A stretch of 64,000 nucleotides of DNA, from the NCBI RefSeq assembly GCF_016902535.1, contig NZ_JACSNY010000006.1, positions 62,001 through 126,000 on the forward strand, in the 5' to 3' direction. Origin of the DNA: Anaerotignum lactatifermentans. GTDB lineage: Bacteria; Bacillota; Clostridia; Lachnospirales; Anaerotignaceae. The notes under the pieces are model-generated. The model did no database searches, had not been told where the DNA came from, and worked only from the letters and a program-made list of their open reading frames with translations. The position numbers were made by a program, and so were the translations under genes. Below, piece by piece: positions 17,705-26,519 of this stretch (positions are counted from its first letter, which is position 1; the number at the start of each line of letters is the position of its first letter).

Positions 17705-18130
17705 ATGGAAGAAAGCTTACTGAAAAGCGCGGATCTGAAAGCGACGAAAAAACGTCAGCTGCTTTTGTCTATCCTCCAGCAGGAAAACCGCGCCATGACG
17801 GCGGAAGAAGTACACGAAAAGGCAACACCGCTTCTGGCCATGAACCTCTCTACCGTTTACCGCACCCTGAATACCCTGACCGAAAAGGGCATCCTCAGCA
17901 AAACACAGCGGAAGGACAAAAAAGCTTACTATGCGTTAGAGCATCACGACCATCATCACCGTCTGGTATGTACGGTCTGTAAAAAAACCATTCCCGTAGA
18001 TTCCTGCCCTCTGCGGGAGCTGGAGGAAGACCTGGAACAAAAAACAGGCTTCCGCATTACCGGGCACACGCTGGAATTCAGCGGCATCTGCCCCCTTTGC
18101 CAAAAGGCGCTGACAGAAGAAGAAAACTAA
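17705..18130 (+). CDS. Fur/Zur/PerR-family metal-responsive repressor
   Basis: A 141-residue ferric-uptake-regulator family protein. An N-terminal winged helix (about 10-80) has NLSTVYRTLNTLTEKGI as recognition helix. The metal-binding motif HHDHHHRLVC follows, with two CxxC pairs for structural zinc (CTVC and CPLC). Whether it senses Fe, Zn or peroxide cannot be read from sequence. It has its own promoter and terminator. Confidence 0.92.
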   Translation: MEESLLKSADLKATKKRQLLLSILQQENRAMTAEEVHEKATPLLAMNLSTVYRTLNTLTEKGILSKTQRKDKKAYYALEHHDHHHRLVCTVCKKTIPVDSCPLRELEEDLEQKTGFRITGHTLEFSGICPLCQKALTEEEN

Positions 18131-18166
18131 AACGGCATGGGTGTTTTTCACCCATGCCGTTTTTAT
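18131..18166. terminator. Terminator of the Fur-family gene
   Basis: AACGGCATGGGTG / CACCCATGCCGTT (13 bp, TTTTT loop) followed by TTTTATG. Confidence 0.9.
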
Positions 18167-18250
18167 GCCAAAAGAGCAGGCGGCATTTCTCTGCCGCCCA
18201 CTCCCTTTTCACGAACACAGTTCCATTTTAAAGGAGGTCTGCTGGATTCT

Positions 18251-19015
18251 TTACAGCAGCTCTTTTCTGTCCAGAATCATAAAAATACGGACCATATCTT
18301 CCGTCAGATTCAGATTCCCATTTTCATCGCCGCTGATGACACCTTCTTCCACCAGCTTTTTCATAATCTCCTTGCCATAGGGCAGATCCTCGATTTTCTG
18401 ATAGCGCATAACTTCTTCCTCCTTCTTTTCCTTTTTTTCGTCAACGTCATAGGATACCCCGTAATAGGCACAAAGCCCCCGGCAGATTCCTTCCGCTGTT
18501 TTCCGCCGGTAGCTGTCGCTTCGCAGCAGTTCTGCCTCCTCCGGGTTGGTCATAAAACCGCCCTCAATGAGGATCGCCGGCATTTTGGTCTTACGCAGCA
18601 CATAAAGATCACCGCTTTTCTTAATCCCCCGATCCTTCCGGCCCAGAGCATCAATCACTTCCCTGTGGATGGCTTCGGCCATCTTTATGGTTTTCTGGTC
18701 CGCCTTATCATAGACCCAGCTTTCCACGCCGTTGGCGCTGTTCCAGTCATTTCCGTAGGCGTTGGCATGGATGGATACATACACATCCGCTCCCGCGTCA
18801 TTGGCTCGTTTGACTCTGGTTTCCAGCGGTGTATCATCATCCTCCGGCGCTGCCAGAAGCACCGCAAATCCACGGACGCGCAGCAGTTCCTCCAGCAGCT
18901 GCACTACTGCTTTATTATATGCGTTTTCCTCCATATAGGAACCGTCGGCAAACAACGGGGTCCGTTTCCCTGCCGTTCCCCTGCCATGTCCGTCATCCAA
19001 TGCGATTAAATACAT
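18251..19015 (-). CDS. Phage-type N-acetylmuramoyl-L-alanine amidase (endolysin)
   Basis: A 254-residue peptidoglycan amidase of the zinc Amidase_3 type. The catalytic domain (about 1-180) has LDDGHGRG (zinc His), EENAYNK (zinc Glu), SIHANAYG (zinc His) and ILIEGGFMTN (catalytic Glu). After a charged linker comes YQKIEDLPYGKEIMKKL and NLTEDMVRIFMILDR, a C-terminal module common in clostridial phage endolysins. There is no signal peptide, as expected for holin-dependent release. It starts at ATG 19015, one base past the holin stop, and completes a lysis cassette. Confidence 0.88.
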   Translation of the reverse strand: MYLIALDDGHGRGTAGKRTPLFADGSYMEENAYNKAVVQLLEELLRVRGFAVLLAAPEDDDTPLETRVKRANDAGADVYVSIHANAYGNDWNSANGVESWVYDKADQKTIKMAEAIHREVIDALGRKDRGIKKSGDLYVLRKTKMPAILIEGGFMTNPEEAELLRSDSYRRKTAEGICRGLCAYYGVSYDVDEKKEKKEEEVMRYQKIEDLPYGKEIMKKLVEEGVISGDENGNLNLTEDMVRIFMILDRKELL

Positions 19016-19016
19016 C

Positions 19017-19271
19017 TCATTCCCCCTCTTTCTGCTTGTTCTGCTTTTCATCACTAAGCCCTTTTGTGCTGGTATCTGTCAATACCCCCAGCACCGCCAG
19101 CAGGGCCGTTCCCAGCAGGAAGGGATTGCCCAGCAGCTCCCCCAGCTGCTGACGCAGGATCTCCCAGCTGGTAAAGGTTTCCGGGCTGACACCCACCGCC
19201 GTCATCACTACGGCAGCCAGTCCTACCCAAAAATAGGGATTTTTCATTCGTGCTTTCCAGTTGATCTTCAT
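19017..19271 (-). CDS. Phage holin, phi-LC3-like small family
   Basis: An 84-residue protein with the typical start NWKARMKNPYFWVGL, a first hydrophobic segment (about 14-28), a short amphipathic stretch with Pro/Glu, a second hydrophobic segment (about 50-66) and a charged C-terminal tail. This is the layout of the Phage_holin_1 family, which forms membrane lesions that release the endolysin. The ATG is preceded by AAAGGGGGAGAG. Confidence 0.85.
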   Translation of the reverse strand: MKINWKARMKNPYFWVGLAAVVMTAVGVSPETFTSWEILRQQLGELLGNPFLLGTALLAVLGVLTDTSTKGLSDEKQNKQKEGE

Positions 19272-19289
19272 TTCTCTCCCCCTTTCATA

Positions 19290-19547
19290 CTATGTCAACT
19301 CGTCCAATCTGTGATGGGCGCTTTTTACACTGTTCTCCAAAGCGCTCAGGCGGCTCTCCAGCCCCTTCTGCGCGTGTTCCATCTGCTGGATGCGCTGCTG
19401 CATCTGTAAAATCATATCCAGCTTGGCATTGACGCCGCCCCGCCATTCCGCGTCTTTGCTTAATGTCCTGTCACGGCCAGCCATCCAGCCCAGAAAACCA
19501 ATGACACCGCCTAACGCCGTAAAAAACAACCCCACTTCTATCTCCAT
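19290..19547 (-). CDS. XhlA-like hemolysin/holin accessory protein
   Basis: An 85-residue protein with one N-terminal membrane segment (VGLFFTALGGVIGFLGWMAG) followed by a long coiled coil (about 40-85, heptads with LDMILQMQQRIQQMEH). This resembles XhlA of defective phage PBSX and related lysis-cassette proteins, although XhlA usually has its membrane segment at the C-terminus. AAAGGAGGAG lies 5 nt before ATG 19547. It is the first gene of the lysis cassette. Confidence 0.6.
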   Translation of the reverse strand: MEIEVGLFFTALGGVIGFLGWMAGRDRTLSKDAEWRGGVNAKLDMILQMQQRIQQMEHAQKGLESRLSALENSVKSAHHRLDELT

Positions 19548-19633
19548 CTTCTCCTCCTTTCCCCGGACATCCACAGCATACAGAAAAAACAGTCTCAGAA
19601 AGTCTCAAGTTTTGCCATCCCCCGAATTTCAGG

Positions 19634-19675
19634 CGCAAAAAAAGCGGTATTTCGCTTTTTTTGCGAAATACCGCT
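19634..19675 (-). terminator. Terminator of thrS
   Basis: Minus strand: AGCGGTATTTCGC / GCGAAATACCGCT (13-bp perfect stem, 19643-19675) followed by TTTTTTTGCGCC. It separates thrS from the lysis cassette. Confidence 0.88.
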
Positions 19676-19717
19676 ATGTTTCTGTATTGCTTTTGGGCCG
19701 TTTTCAGGATTTCCTGA

Positions 19718-21625
19718 TTAGTCCAAAGATCTTTCCTTTGTTTCCTTCTGGATTCTTGCGATGACGTCTGCCAGATCAACCTGACCTTCTTCGCCGTTCT
19801 TTCTGGAGCGCAGGGAAACTTTGTTTACTTCCTGATCCTTTTCCCCAACAACGATCATATAAGGCACTCTTTCGTTTCTTGCTTCTCTGATCTTGTAACC
19901 GATCTTTTCCGCTCTGTAATCTGTCTGTACACGAATACCCGCTGCGTCCAAAGCGTCGGATACCTGTTTTGCGTAATCAGCATATTTTTCGGAGATAGGC
20001 AGTACCTTTACCTGTACAGGCGCCAGCCATGTAGGGAACTGACCTGCGAAGTGCTCGATCAGGATACCGATGAAACGTTCGATGGAACCGAAGCATACAC
20101 GGTGGATCATAACGGGACGTTTCTTGCTGCCGTCAGCCGCTGTGTATTCCAGTTCGAATCTTTCAGGCATCTGCATATCCAGCTGGATGGTACCGCACTG
20201 CCATGTTCTGCCGATGGAGTCTTCCAGATGGAAGTCGATCTTAGGACCATAGAACGCGCCATCGCCTTCGTTAACCGTATACTGGATATGGTTTTCTTCC
20301 AGAGCGTTGCGCAGACCATCTGTTGCGATTTCCCAATCTTCATCGGAGCCCATGCTGTCCTCAGGTCTTGTGGACAGTTCGATATGGTATTTGAAGCCGA
20401 AGAGTTTATAAACACCGTCAATCAGGCGGATAACGCCGCTGATTTCGTCTTTGATCTGTTCCGGTGTCATAAAGATATGCGCGTCATCCTGATTGAAGCA
20501 ACGTACACGCATCAGACCATGGAGCGCACCGGATTTTTCATGTCTGTGTACCAGACCGATCTCACCCATACGGATGGGCAGGTCTCTGTAAGAGTGCATA
20601 TCCTGCTTATAGATCAACATACCGCCGGGGCAGTTCATGGGTTTTACCGCATAGTCCTCATCGTCAATAACGGTTGTATACATATTGTCTTTGTAGTGTT
20701 CCCAGTGGCCGCTTCTGTACCACAGGTCTCTGTTAAGGATAATAGGTGTGGAAACCTCTACATAGCCTGCTTCTTTGTGGATCTGTCTCCAGTAATCCAG
20801 CAGTGTGTTTTTCAGCACCATACCATTGGGCAGGAAGAAGGGGAAACCAGGGCCTTCATCCATCATAGCGAAGAGCTTCAGTTCTTTACCCAGTTTTCTG
20901 TGGTCACGTTTTTTCGCTTCTTCCATCATGGTCAGGTATGCTTCCAGCTCGGATGCCTTGGGATATGCTGTACCATAGATACGGGACAGCATTTTGTTCT
21001 TTTCGCTGCCTCTCCAGTAAGCGCCTGCTACGGATGTCAGCTTGATGGCTTTTACAGCCTTTGTGCTCATCAGGTGAGGGCCTGCGCACAGGTCTGTAAA
21101 GTCACCCTGTTTATAGAAGGAAATCACAGCGTCCTCCGGCAGATCCTGAATCAGCTCTACCTTGTATGGTTCTTCTCTGTCTTCCATATATTTGATGGCT
21201 TCCGCACGAGGCAGTTCAAAACGCTCAATGGCGATATCCTCTTTTGCGATTTTTTTCATTTCTGCTTCCAGCGCTTCCAGTTCTTCCTGTGTGAAGGCCT
21301 TTTCTCTGTCGAAGTCATAATAGAAGCCGTCAGAAATAGCGGGACCGATGGCCAGCTTTGCTTCAGGGTACAGTCTCTTCACGGCCTGCGCCAGAATATG
21401 GGATGCTGTATGACGGAACGCCAGCTTACCTTCCTCATCCTCAAATGTGCAGATGCTTACTTCCGCGTCACCGTCTACCACATAACGCAGGTCTTTTACT
21501 TCGCCGTTGACAATACCCGCGCATGCGTTTCTTGCCAGACCCTCACTGATGGATTTGGCGATCTCCATCACGGATACGGGCTGATCAAATTCTTTTACCA
21601 CATTGTCCTTCAATACGATTTTCAT
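19718..21625 (-). CDS. thrS: Threonyl-tRNA synthetase
   Basis: Charges tRNA-Thr. The 635 residues are the usual length. The order is N-terminal TGS domain (1-62), second editing domain with RHTASH and DLCAGPH metal motifs, class II core with MNCPGGM (zinc cysteine) and RHEKSGALHGLMRVR, then the anticodon-binding domain (about 530-635). The start at 21625 has AAAGGAGAG upstream. It is preceded by a T-box leader and followed by a strong terminator. Confidence 0.97.
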   Translation of the reverse strand: MKIVLKDNVVKEFDQPVSVMEIAKSISEGLARNACAGIVNGEVKDLRYVVDGDAEVSICTFEDEEGKLAFRHTASHILAQAVKRLYPEAKLAIGPAISDGFYYDFDREKAFTQEELEALEAEMKKIAKEDIAIERFELPRAEAIKYMEDREEPYKVELIQDLPEDAVISFYKQGDFTDLCAGPHLMSTKAVKAIKLTSVAGAYWRGSEKNKMLSRIYGTAYPKASELEAYLTMMEEAKKRDHRKLGKELKLFAMMDEGPGFPFFLPNGMVLKNTLLDYWRQIHKEAGYVEVSTPIILNRDLWYRSGHWEHYKDNMYTTVIDDEDYAVKPMNCPGGMLIYKQDMHSYRDLPIRMGEIGLVHRHEKSGALHGLMRVRCFNQDDAHIFMTPEQIKDEISGVIRLIDGVYKLFGFKYHIELSTRPEDSMGSDEDWEIATDGLRNALEENHIQYTVNEGDGAFYGPKIDFHLEDSIGRTWQCGTIQLDMQMPERFELEYTAADGSKKRPVMIHRVCFGSIERFIGILIEHFAGQFPTWLAPVQVKVLPISEKYADYAKQVSDALDAAGIRVQTDYRAEKIGYKIREARNERVPYMIVVGEKDQEVNKVSLRSRKNGEEGQVDLADVIARIQKETKERSLD

Positions 21626-21664
21626 ACAAAATCTCTCCTTTACCATTTTTTCTTTGATTTCGGA

Positions 21665-21916
21665 AAGTGCGATTTTTTTGCAATAAAAAAATCCCGTCCA
21701 CTTTCCTGTTACGGAAAAGGGACGAGAGTATATTCTCCCGCGGTTCCACCCTTATTGTTTCATAAAACCACTCATTTTTGACGATAACGGAGTCACCGTG
21801 CCGGATTAGGGCCGCTCAGAGGTGGTCTTCATACACTTTTCAAACGCGGAACGCTTCCAGCCAAGGCGCTCTTCTCTGGCCGTCTGAAAAGGACTACTGT
21901 CCTCGTCAACGCTTAT
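21665..21916 (-). promoter_or_regulatory. T-box riboswitch leader of thrS
   Basis: Minus strand. The T-box sequence AAGGGTGGAACCGCGG is at 21753-21738 and is followed by a terminator hairpin (about 21735-21680, arms CTCGTCC... and ...GGACGGG) with TTTTTTT. The leader upstream is about 160 nt, enough for Stem I. Tandem ACC Thr codons at 21826-21821 are the best candidate for the specifier; I did not fold the loop. Uncharged tRNA-Thr would pair and antiterminate. Confidence 0.92.
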
Positions 21917-21922
21917 AAAGAG

Positions 21923-21950
21923 ATTATAGCACACAAAACGAGGGTGTCAA
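21923..21950 (-). promoter_or_regulatory. Sigma-A promoter of the thrS T-box transcript
   Basis: Minus strand: TTGACA (21950-21945), 16 bp, TATAAT (21928-21923) preceded by TGC, an extended -10. Confidence 0.85.
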
Positions 21951-22008
21951 CTGTTTTTACAAAAATACGGCAACTTTTTTTCGTCAAAATGCAGTACCCT
22001 CGTTTTTC

Positions 22009-22920
22009 TTAAAACCATTTCTTTTTCTTAAAAAAAGCAATCCCCAGAAGAATAAACAGAATCGACAGCACAATGACCATGACATATCCATGTTTCCAGC
22101 CATATTCCGGCATCTGGAAATTCATGCCGTACCAGCCGGCGATAAGAGTCAGCGGCAGGAAAATGGTAGTAACTACTGTAAAAATCTTCATGGTGGTATT
22201 CAGGCTGATGTCCACCTCCGCCTCGTAGGATTCCCGTACCTGGGTCACATATTCCCGCAGATTCAGTATATTCTGATAGCTTCGTTCCGTTCTTCTGGAA
22301 AGCATTTTAAAAGAGCGGAGGGTCTTTCCGTCAAAAATGCCGTTCTCGTTTTCCATCATCACATCCAGTACATTCAAAAACTGCTCATAATATCGTTTCA
22401 TCATCATCAGGTTTTTGCGCAGATGGATGATCTCATTGACATAATTGCGCCGTTCCGAAGTAATGAGCGACTGCTCCAGATGCAGGATCTGCTTTTCCAT
22501 GGCGTCAAAGGCAATCTCCTCCTCTTTCGTCTGGGCTTCAAAAAACAGATACAAAAGCCGGTTCCAGGAAATCTTTTCCCCCAGGCTCTCGGCGTTTTCC
22601 CGCAGAATTTTCAGTACCCGCTCTTTTCTGGAGGTAAAAAAGCAGGCCTTCCCCTTTTCCAGATAGATCACCACACTGCCATGGCTAATGGGGATATTAT
22701 GATAATTCTGCATCTCCAGACTGATGCAGTCAAAATTTTCAAAGCTGTCATACTTGGCAAAGCCGAATTTTCTGGCCTCCTCCAACAAAAGCAGGGAGAT
22801 GCCCCATTGTGCCGCCGCCTCCCGCATCTCGTCATAGGAAAACACACCGATGATCTCACATGCCGCCTCCGGCACTTTCTTTTCCATGCGATAGCCGCCT
22901 TCTTCCACGATCATGTACAT
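22009..22920 (-). CDS. CorA-like divalent cation channel
   Basis: A 303-residue CorA-family (Mg2+/Co2+ type) protein. It has a cytosolic alpha/beta N-terminal domain, a long helical region (about 140-240), TM1 (TVVTTIFLPLTLIAGWYGMNF) ending in the signature GMN, and TM2 (VMVIVLSILFILLGI) with a lysine-rich tail. The start at 22920 has AAGGAGGG 7 nt upstream. Ion selectivity cannot be read. Confidence 0.9.
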   Translation of the reverse strand: MYMIVEEGGYRMEKKVPEAACEIIGVFSYDEMREAAAQWGISLLLLEEARKFGFAKYDSFENFDCISLEMQNYHNIPISHGSVVIYLEKGKACFFTSRKERVLKILRENAESLGEKISWNRLLYLFFEAQTKEEEIAFDAMEKQILHLEQSLITSERRNYVNEIIHLRKNLMMMKRYYEQFLNVLDVMMENENGIFDGKTLRSFKMLSRRTERSYQNILNLREYVTQVRESYEAEVDISLNTTMKIFTVVTTIFLPLTLIAGWYGMNFQMPEYGWKHGYVMVIVLSILFILLGIAFFKKKKWF

Positions 22921-22942
22921 GACATATCCCTCCTTCTGCCTC

Positions 22943-22971
22943 ATTATACCCCGAACACACAGAAAATACAA
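22943..22971 (-). promoter_or_regulatory. Promoter of the CorA-like gene
   Basis: Minus strand: TTGTAT (22971-22966), 17 bp, TATAAT (22948-22943). The -35 box is weak. Confidence 0.55.
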
Positions 22972-23036
22972 AGGCAGTTTTCCTGTCTGCATAAAAGAGA
23001 ACCGCATTAGCCAATTTCATAAAAAACATTCCCTTC

Positions 23037-23082
23037 AAAAAAAAATCGCCGGAATCCTTTATGCCGCAAAGATTCCAGCGAT
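23037..23082 (-). terminator. Terminator of the 23118-23774 membrane gene
   Basis: Minus strand: ATCGCTGGAATC / GATTCCGGCGAT (one mismatch) with a 14-nt loop, then a run of T. It belongs to the GCCGGAATCC stem group. Confidence 0.75.
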
Positions 23083-23117
23083 GTTTATTATGATATCCTT
23101 AAGGCAGTTTCTCTCTG

Positions 23118-23774
23118 TCATTCCCCGGAGAAATTCCGCAGCAGCTTTGCCATGCGGTACAGATATACCAGCTTTATAATGCTGGCCACCAGCAGAGCGA
23201 TCGTTCCGCCCAGAAGAAGGAGCGCCGCCAGCAAAGTCACAATAGATCCTACCAGCAGCAAAAATGTAGATCCCACAATCACCACATTACAACCCAGATA
23301 CCATTTCCATAAGTTCTTCCATTTTTCGGAAAAAGCAAAATCATAGTTCCCCAGCACGGTACTATGTCCATAAAATTCCTTATACTCCGTATAGACTGTA
23401 AGAGCGGACACTACTACCAGATACAACAGCGCCGCTATGACGCTTTCTCCTATCAGTTCGCCCAGAACGGTGACTATCATAGCTACCATATAACTGATCC
23501 CGGCAAATGTATACTGCCCTTCCTTCTTTCCCATAACAAGCAAAATTACACCGTAGACCACACCAGTACAGATAGTCAGTACATCGCCTGCCATCCGTAC
23601 GGTGGAAGAGGATACCAAACTGGAGTTCATCAGACCTGCTATCAAACCTGGAATCACCAGCCAAAACAGATACCAGACCCATCGACCCAGATAGGCCGCC
23701 ATTTCCTTTCTCTCCTCCAGATCCGGCAGTACCTCATGGTATGTCCTTTCCTTTTTTTCGTACAGTTCCCCCAT
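23118..23774 (-). CDS. Integral membrane protein, unknown function
   Basis: A 218-residue protein, not recognised. The N-terminal 28 residues are charged and cytosolic. Hydrophobic segments follow at about 31-50, 61-80, 88-105, 107-124, 160-183 and 185-205, suggesting 5-6 helices. A soluble loop (YKEFYGHSTVLGNYDFAFSEKWKN) separates the halves. GGAGGAAG precedes the ATG. Its neighbours share no clear pathway with it. Confidence 0.7.
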   Translation of the reverse strand: MGELYEKKERTYHEVLPDLEERKEMAAYLGRWVWYLFWLVIPGLIAGLMNSSLVSSSTVRMAGDVLTICTGVVYGVILLVMGKKEGQYTFAGISYMVAMIVTVLGELIGESVIAALLYLVVVSALTVYTEYKEFYGHSTVLGNYDFAFSEKWKNLWKWYLGCNVVIVGSTFLLLVGSIVTLLAALLLLGGTIALLVASIIKLVYLYRMAKLLRNFSGE

Positions 23775-23867
23775 GTGCTTCCTCCGTTTCTATGTCCCAA
23801 ATTCGCTTTTTCCGGAAAACAATACGCCGGAAATGGCCTGCTCTGCCTCCGGCGCCTGTATATCCTC

Positions 23868-24179
23868 TTATTTATATCTTACCGCTGTGCCAAAGGCCAT
23901 GACCTCCGCCGCTCCCGGCATGATGGCACTGGTAGAAAACCGCACGCAGACAATAGCGTCCGCTCCCAGCTTTTCCGCCTCCTGAATCATGCGCTTTACC
24001 GCCATATCTCTGGCTTCTTCCATCATTTCCGTATAGCCTTTCAGCTCGCCGCCTACAATGGATTTCAGCCCGGCACCGATGTCTCTGCCGATATTTTTGC
24101 TCTGAATGGTCGCACCCTTTACCATCCCTAAAAGTTCTATTTCTCTTCCAGGAATGGTTTCCGTTGTTGTCATAAACAT
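23868..24179 (-). CDS. YbjQ/UPF0145-family protein
   Basis: A 103-residue protein of the YbjQ (UPF0145) family, described as a putative heavy-metal-binding domain that forms pentameric rings. The signature regions are VKGATIQSKNIGRDIGAGLKSI, GGELKGYTEMMEEARDMAVKRM and LGADAIVCVRFSTS. The start could be ATG 24179 or the ATG two codons later; the first fits the AAGGGGGAA site better. It is monocistronic. Confidence 0.85.
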   Translation of the reverse strand: MFMTTTETIPGREIELLGMVKGATIQSKNIGRDIGAGLKSIVGGELKGYTEMMEEARDMAVKRMIQEAEKLGADAIVCVRFSTSAIMPGAAEVMAFGTAVRYK

Positions 24180-24391
24180 ATGGTTTCCCCCTTTTTTTCT
24201 TTTTTCTTCATCATATCAAAGTAAGTTTTTTTGTCAATGCAATCCTAACAATCTCAATAAAAATGTAAAAAACATGATGCGGGGCAGGGAATTTCTATCC
24301 TTTCCCCTTTTTTTGCCGCTCTATGGCAAACATAGCTACAGAAGAAAAAACAGGACTTTTCCCTTCGGAAAAATCCCATTTTCTGCAAAGC

Positions 24392-25792
24392 TTATTTCTT
24401 TTTGTAATTGGAATACAGGGGTGTCTTATGTGGCGTACTCTCCCACAGCTTCTCCGATTCCGGCTTCCACGCCTGGGCGTAAGCGGCGCACTTCCCGCAC
24501 AGATGCTCCGCCGATTCCGGAGACTGCAAATCCGTAGATTTTGCCCCTGTCTCTCGTACCATCTGCTGCAAAAATTCCGGATTTTCCAGCATAGGGCAAG
24601 GCCGCAGATGATTGCCGTTAAAAGGCTGATGATCCCGGTAAGCCATGAAAATAGGGCTCTTCAAAGCTTCCACCAAAGTACAGTCCTTGATATTCACGTT
24701 GGAATAATGGATAAAGACACAGGGCTCCACATCCCCGTTGGCGTTAATATGGAAATAGTTTCTGCCGCCGGCGATACATCCGCCAACATACTCGCCGTCG
24801 TTCTGGAAGTCCATAACAAAGATAGGCTTGCCTCCTTCTTTCGCCCGCACCTCTCTGAGGCGATGGAAGATATATTTGCGCTGTTCCACTGTGGGAATCA
24901 GTTCCACTGCCGCGTCATTGCCTACGGGCATATAATGGAAATACCAGCTGTACCGGCAGCCATGGTCAATGAGCAGATCCAGAAATTCGTCACTGGTTAC
25001 TGTCTCGATATTGGCTCTGGTATAGCAGATGGAAGTACCGAAAAGCAGACCATATTCTTTCAGCAGATCCATGGCGCGCAGTACCTTCTCATAGGTTCCC
25101 TTGCCTCTTCTGCCGTCATTGACCTCCTCAAAGCCCTCCAGACTCAAATTCAGGGAAAGATTTCCTACCTCCTGCATTTCCCGACAAAATTCCTCATCTA
25201 CCAGCGTACCATTGGTAAAGGCGTTGAAATAACATTCCGAATGTTCTCTGCATAGGCGGATCAGATCTTTTTTCCGCACCAGCGGCTCGCCGCCCGTGAA
25301 CATATAGAAATAAATCCCCAGCTCCTTCCCTTGCTTTACAATATCGCTCAGCAGCTCATAGGACAGGCTCAGCTGATGGCCGTATTCCGCCGCCCAGCAG
25401 CCAGTGCATTTCAGATTGCAGGCACTGGTCGGGTCCATCAGAATCAGCCAGGGCACATTACACTGTAACTCTTCTCTTTTCTGCCGGGTGGTCTTGGTCC
25501 CCCGGTAGGCTGCCTGATAGCCCAGATTCAAAGCCGTGGTCCGGATTACATTGGGATGCAGTTCATCCAGCAGCTTATTCACATACCCCATCCATTTTCC
25601 GTCAGGCTCCTGAATCAATGCTCTGGCCCCGTCAAAGCTTTCCTTCCGGAACATTCCGCCTGCCAGAGATTCCACCAGGTCCACCAGCTTCAACAGATTT
25701 TTCTCTCTATCCTGATTCACATAATGCAGCACGCCGTCTACGGCCTTTCCAATCGCTGCACGTTCCAGTTTTTCCTTTACCGATAATGCCAT
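24392..25792 (-). CDS. Radical SAM protein with N-terminal helical extension and C-terminal Cys-rich region
   Basis: A 466-residue radical SAM enzyme. Residues 1-112 form a helical extension of unknown role. The SAM cluster motif is C-x3-C-x2-C in SACNLKCTGCWAAEYG, followed by TGGEPL. The C-terminal third has spaced cysteines (GGCIAGGRN, EPCVFIHYSN, LRPCPMLENP, HLCGKCAAY) like an auxiliary-cluster (SPASM/Twitch-type) region that would bind one or two more [4Fe-4S] clusters. The substrate is unknown. No small precursor peptide was recognised next to it. It starts 12 nt after an MntP-like membrane protein gene. AGGAGGAAG precedes the ATG. Confidence 0.82.
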   Translation of the reverse strand: MALSVKEKLERAAIGKAVDGVLHYVNQDREKNLLKLVDLVESLAGGMFRKESFDGARALIQEPDGKWMGYVNKLLDELHPNVIRTTALNLGYQAAYRGTKTTRQKREELQCNVPWLILMDPTSACNLKCTGCWAAEYGHQLSLSYELLSDIVKQGKELGIYFYMFTGGEPLVRKKDLIRLCREHSECYFNAFTNGTLVDEEFCREMQEVGNLSLNLSLEGFEEVNDGRRGKGTYEKVLRAMDLLKEYGLLFGTSICYTRANIETVTSDEFLDLLIDHGCRYSWYFHYMPVGNDAAVELIPTVEQRKYIFHRLREVRAKEGGKPIFVMDFQNDGEYVGGCIAGGRNYFHINANGDVEPCVFIHYSNVNIKDCTLVEALKSPIFMAYRDHQPFNGNHLRPCPMLENPEFLQQMVRETGAKSTDLQSPESAEHLCGKCAAYAQAWKPESEKLWESTPHKTPLYSNYKKK

Positions 25793-25804
25793 TTCTTCTT
25801 CCTC

Positions 25805-26371
25805 CTATCCTGCAAACGCCACTCCCAGCGCCGCCGCCATAAAAACACAGCCGCAGACAGCACTGAGGCCTCTGCCCTTCCAACCATACCAATATCCATA
25901 TCCCAGTCCCGCAAATGCCGTCAGACACAGCGCCAGCCAGATGCCTGCCACACTCACCGCCTTACCAGGATAAATATAATATCCGCCCAGACCTACCACA
26001 AATGCCAGCAGACCCATCCGAATGCCGTCGGCCACGCATTTTTTCGCCTGAAGACCTTCTCCTCTGGATTCCTCAAAATCATCCTTTCGGCGAAACTGAG
26101 AAAATTCATAGACCCCCAGCAGAAACAACAGGATAAAGCTGCCCGCCATAGGCAGCCCCCGCTGGATTTCCAGGGGAAGCACTCTCTCCAGAAACCACAT
26201 GACCACAAATCCAGCCGCCACCAGTGCCAGCTCCACTAAAGCAAAGATACAGCCAAAAAACAGGATTTTTCTGCGCCGCATGGCCGCCTGTGTGGCTCCG
26301 GCCTTTACCGTCATTTCAAACAGATGCAGTACCAGTCCAAGAGAAACCAGCAGGATCTCTCCCGTACCCAT
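25805..26371 (-). CDS. MntP/YtaF-like membrane protein
   Basis: A 188-residue protein with six hydrophobic helices in two halves separated by a charged loop (RRKDDFEESRGEGLQAKK). The arrangement and the start (GEILLVSLGLVLHLFEMTVKAGATQAAMRRRK) resemble the MntP/DUF204 manganese exporter group. The aspartates usual in MntP TM1 (LDAF/MDAF) are replaced by HLFEM, so Mn2+ transport should not be assumed. It precedes and probably shares a transcript with the radical SAM gene. Confidence 0.5.
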   Translation of the reverse strand: MGTGEILLVSLGLVLHLFEMTVKAGATQAAMRRRKILFFGCIFALVELALVAAGFVVMWFLERVLPLEIQRGLPMAGSFILLFLLGVYEFSQFRRKDDFEESRGEGLQAKKCVADGIRMGLLAFVVGLGGYYIYPGKAVSVAGIWLALCLTAFAGLGYGYWYGWKGRGLSAVCGCVFMAAALGVAFAG

Positions 26372-26411
26372 TTCGCCACCTCTTTTCCTTTGTTGTTCTT
26401 TCTGATTTTCA

Positions 26412-26450
26412 TTATAAAAAAAAGACTGTATCCGTTAAGATGCAGTCTTT
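26412..26450 (-). terminator. Terminator of the TetR gene
   Basis: Minus strand: AAAGACTGCATC / GATACAGTCTTT (one mismatch), then TTTTTTTATAAT. Confidence 0.75.
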
Positions 26451-26519
26451 CCTCTTTGTCGGGCTTTTCAAACAAACAGAGGCATTTGTCGTTCTAATTA
26501 GCACATATGGTGTTTTTTG

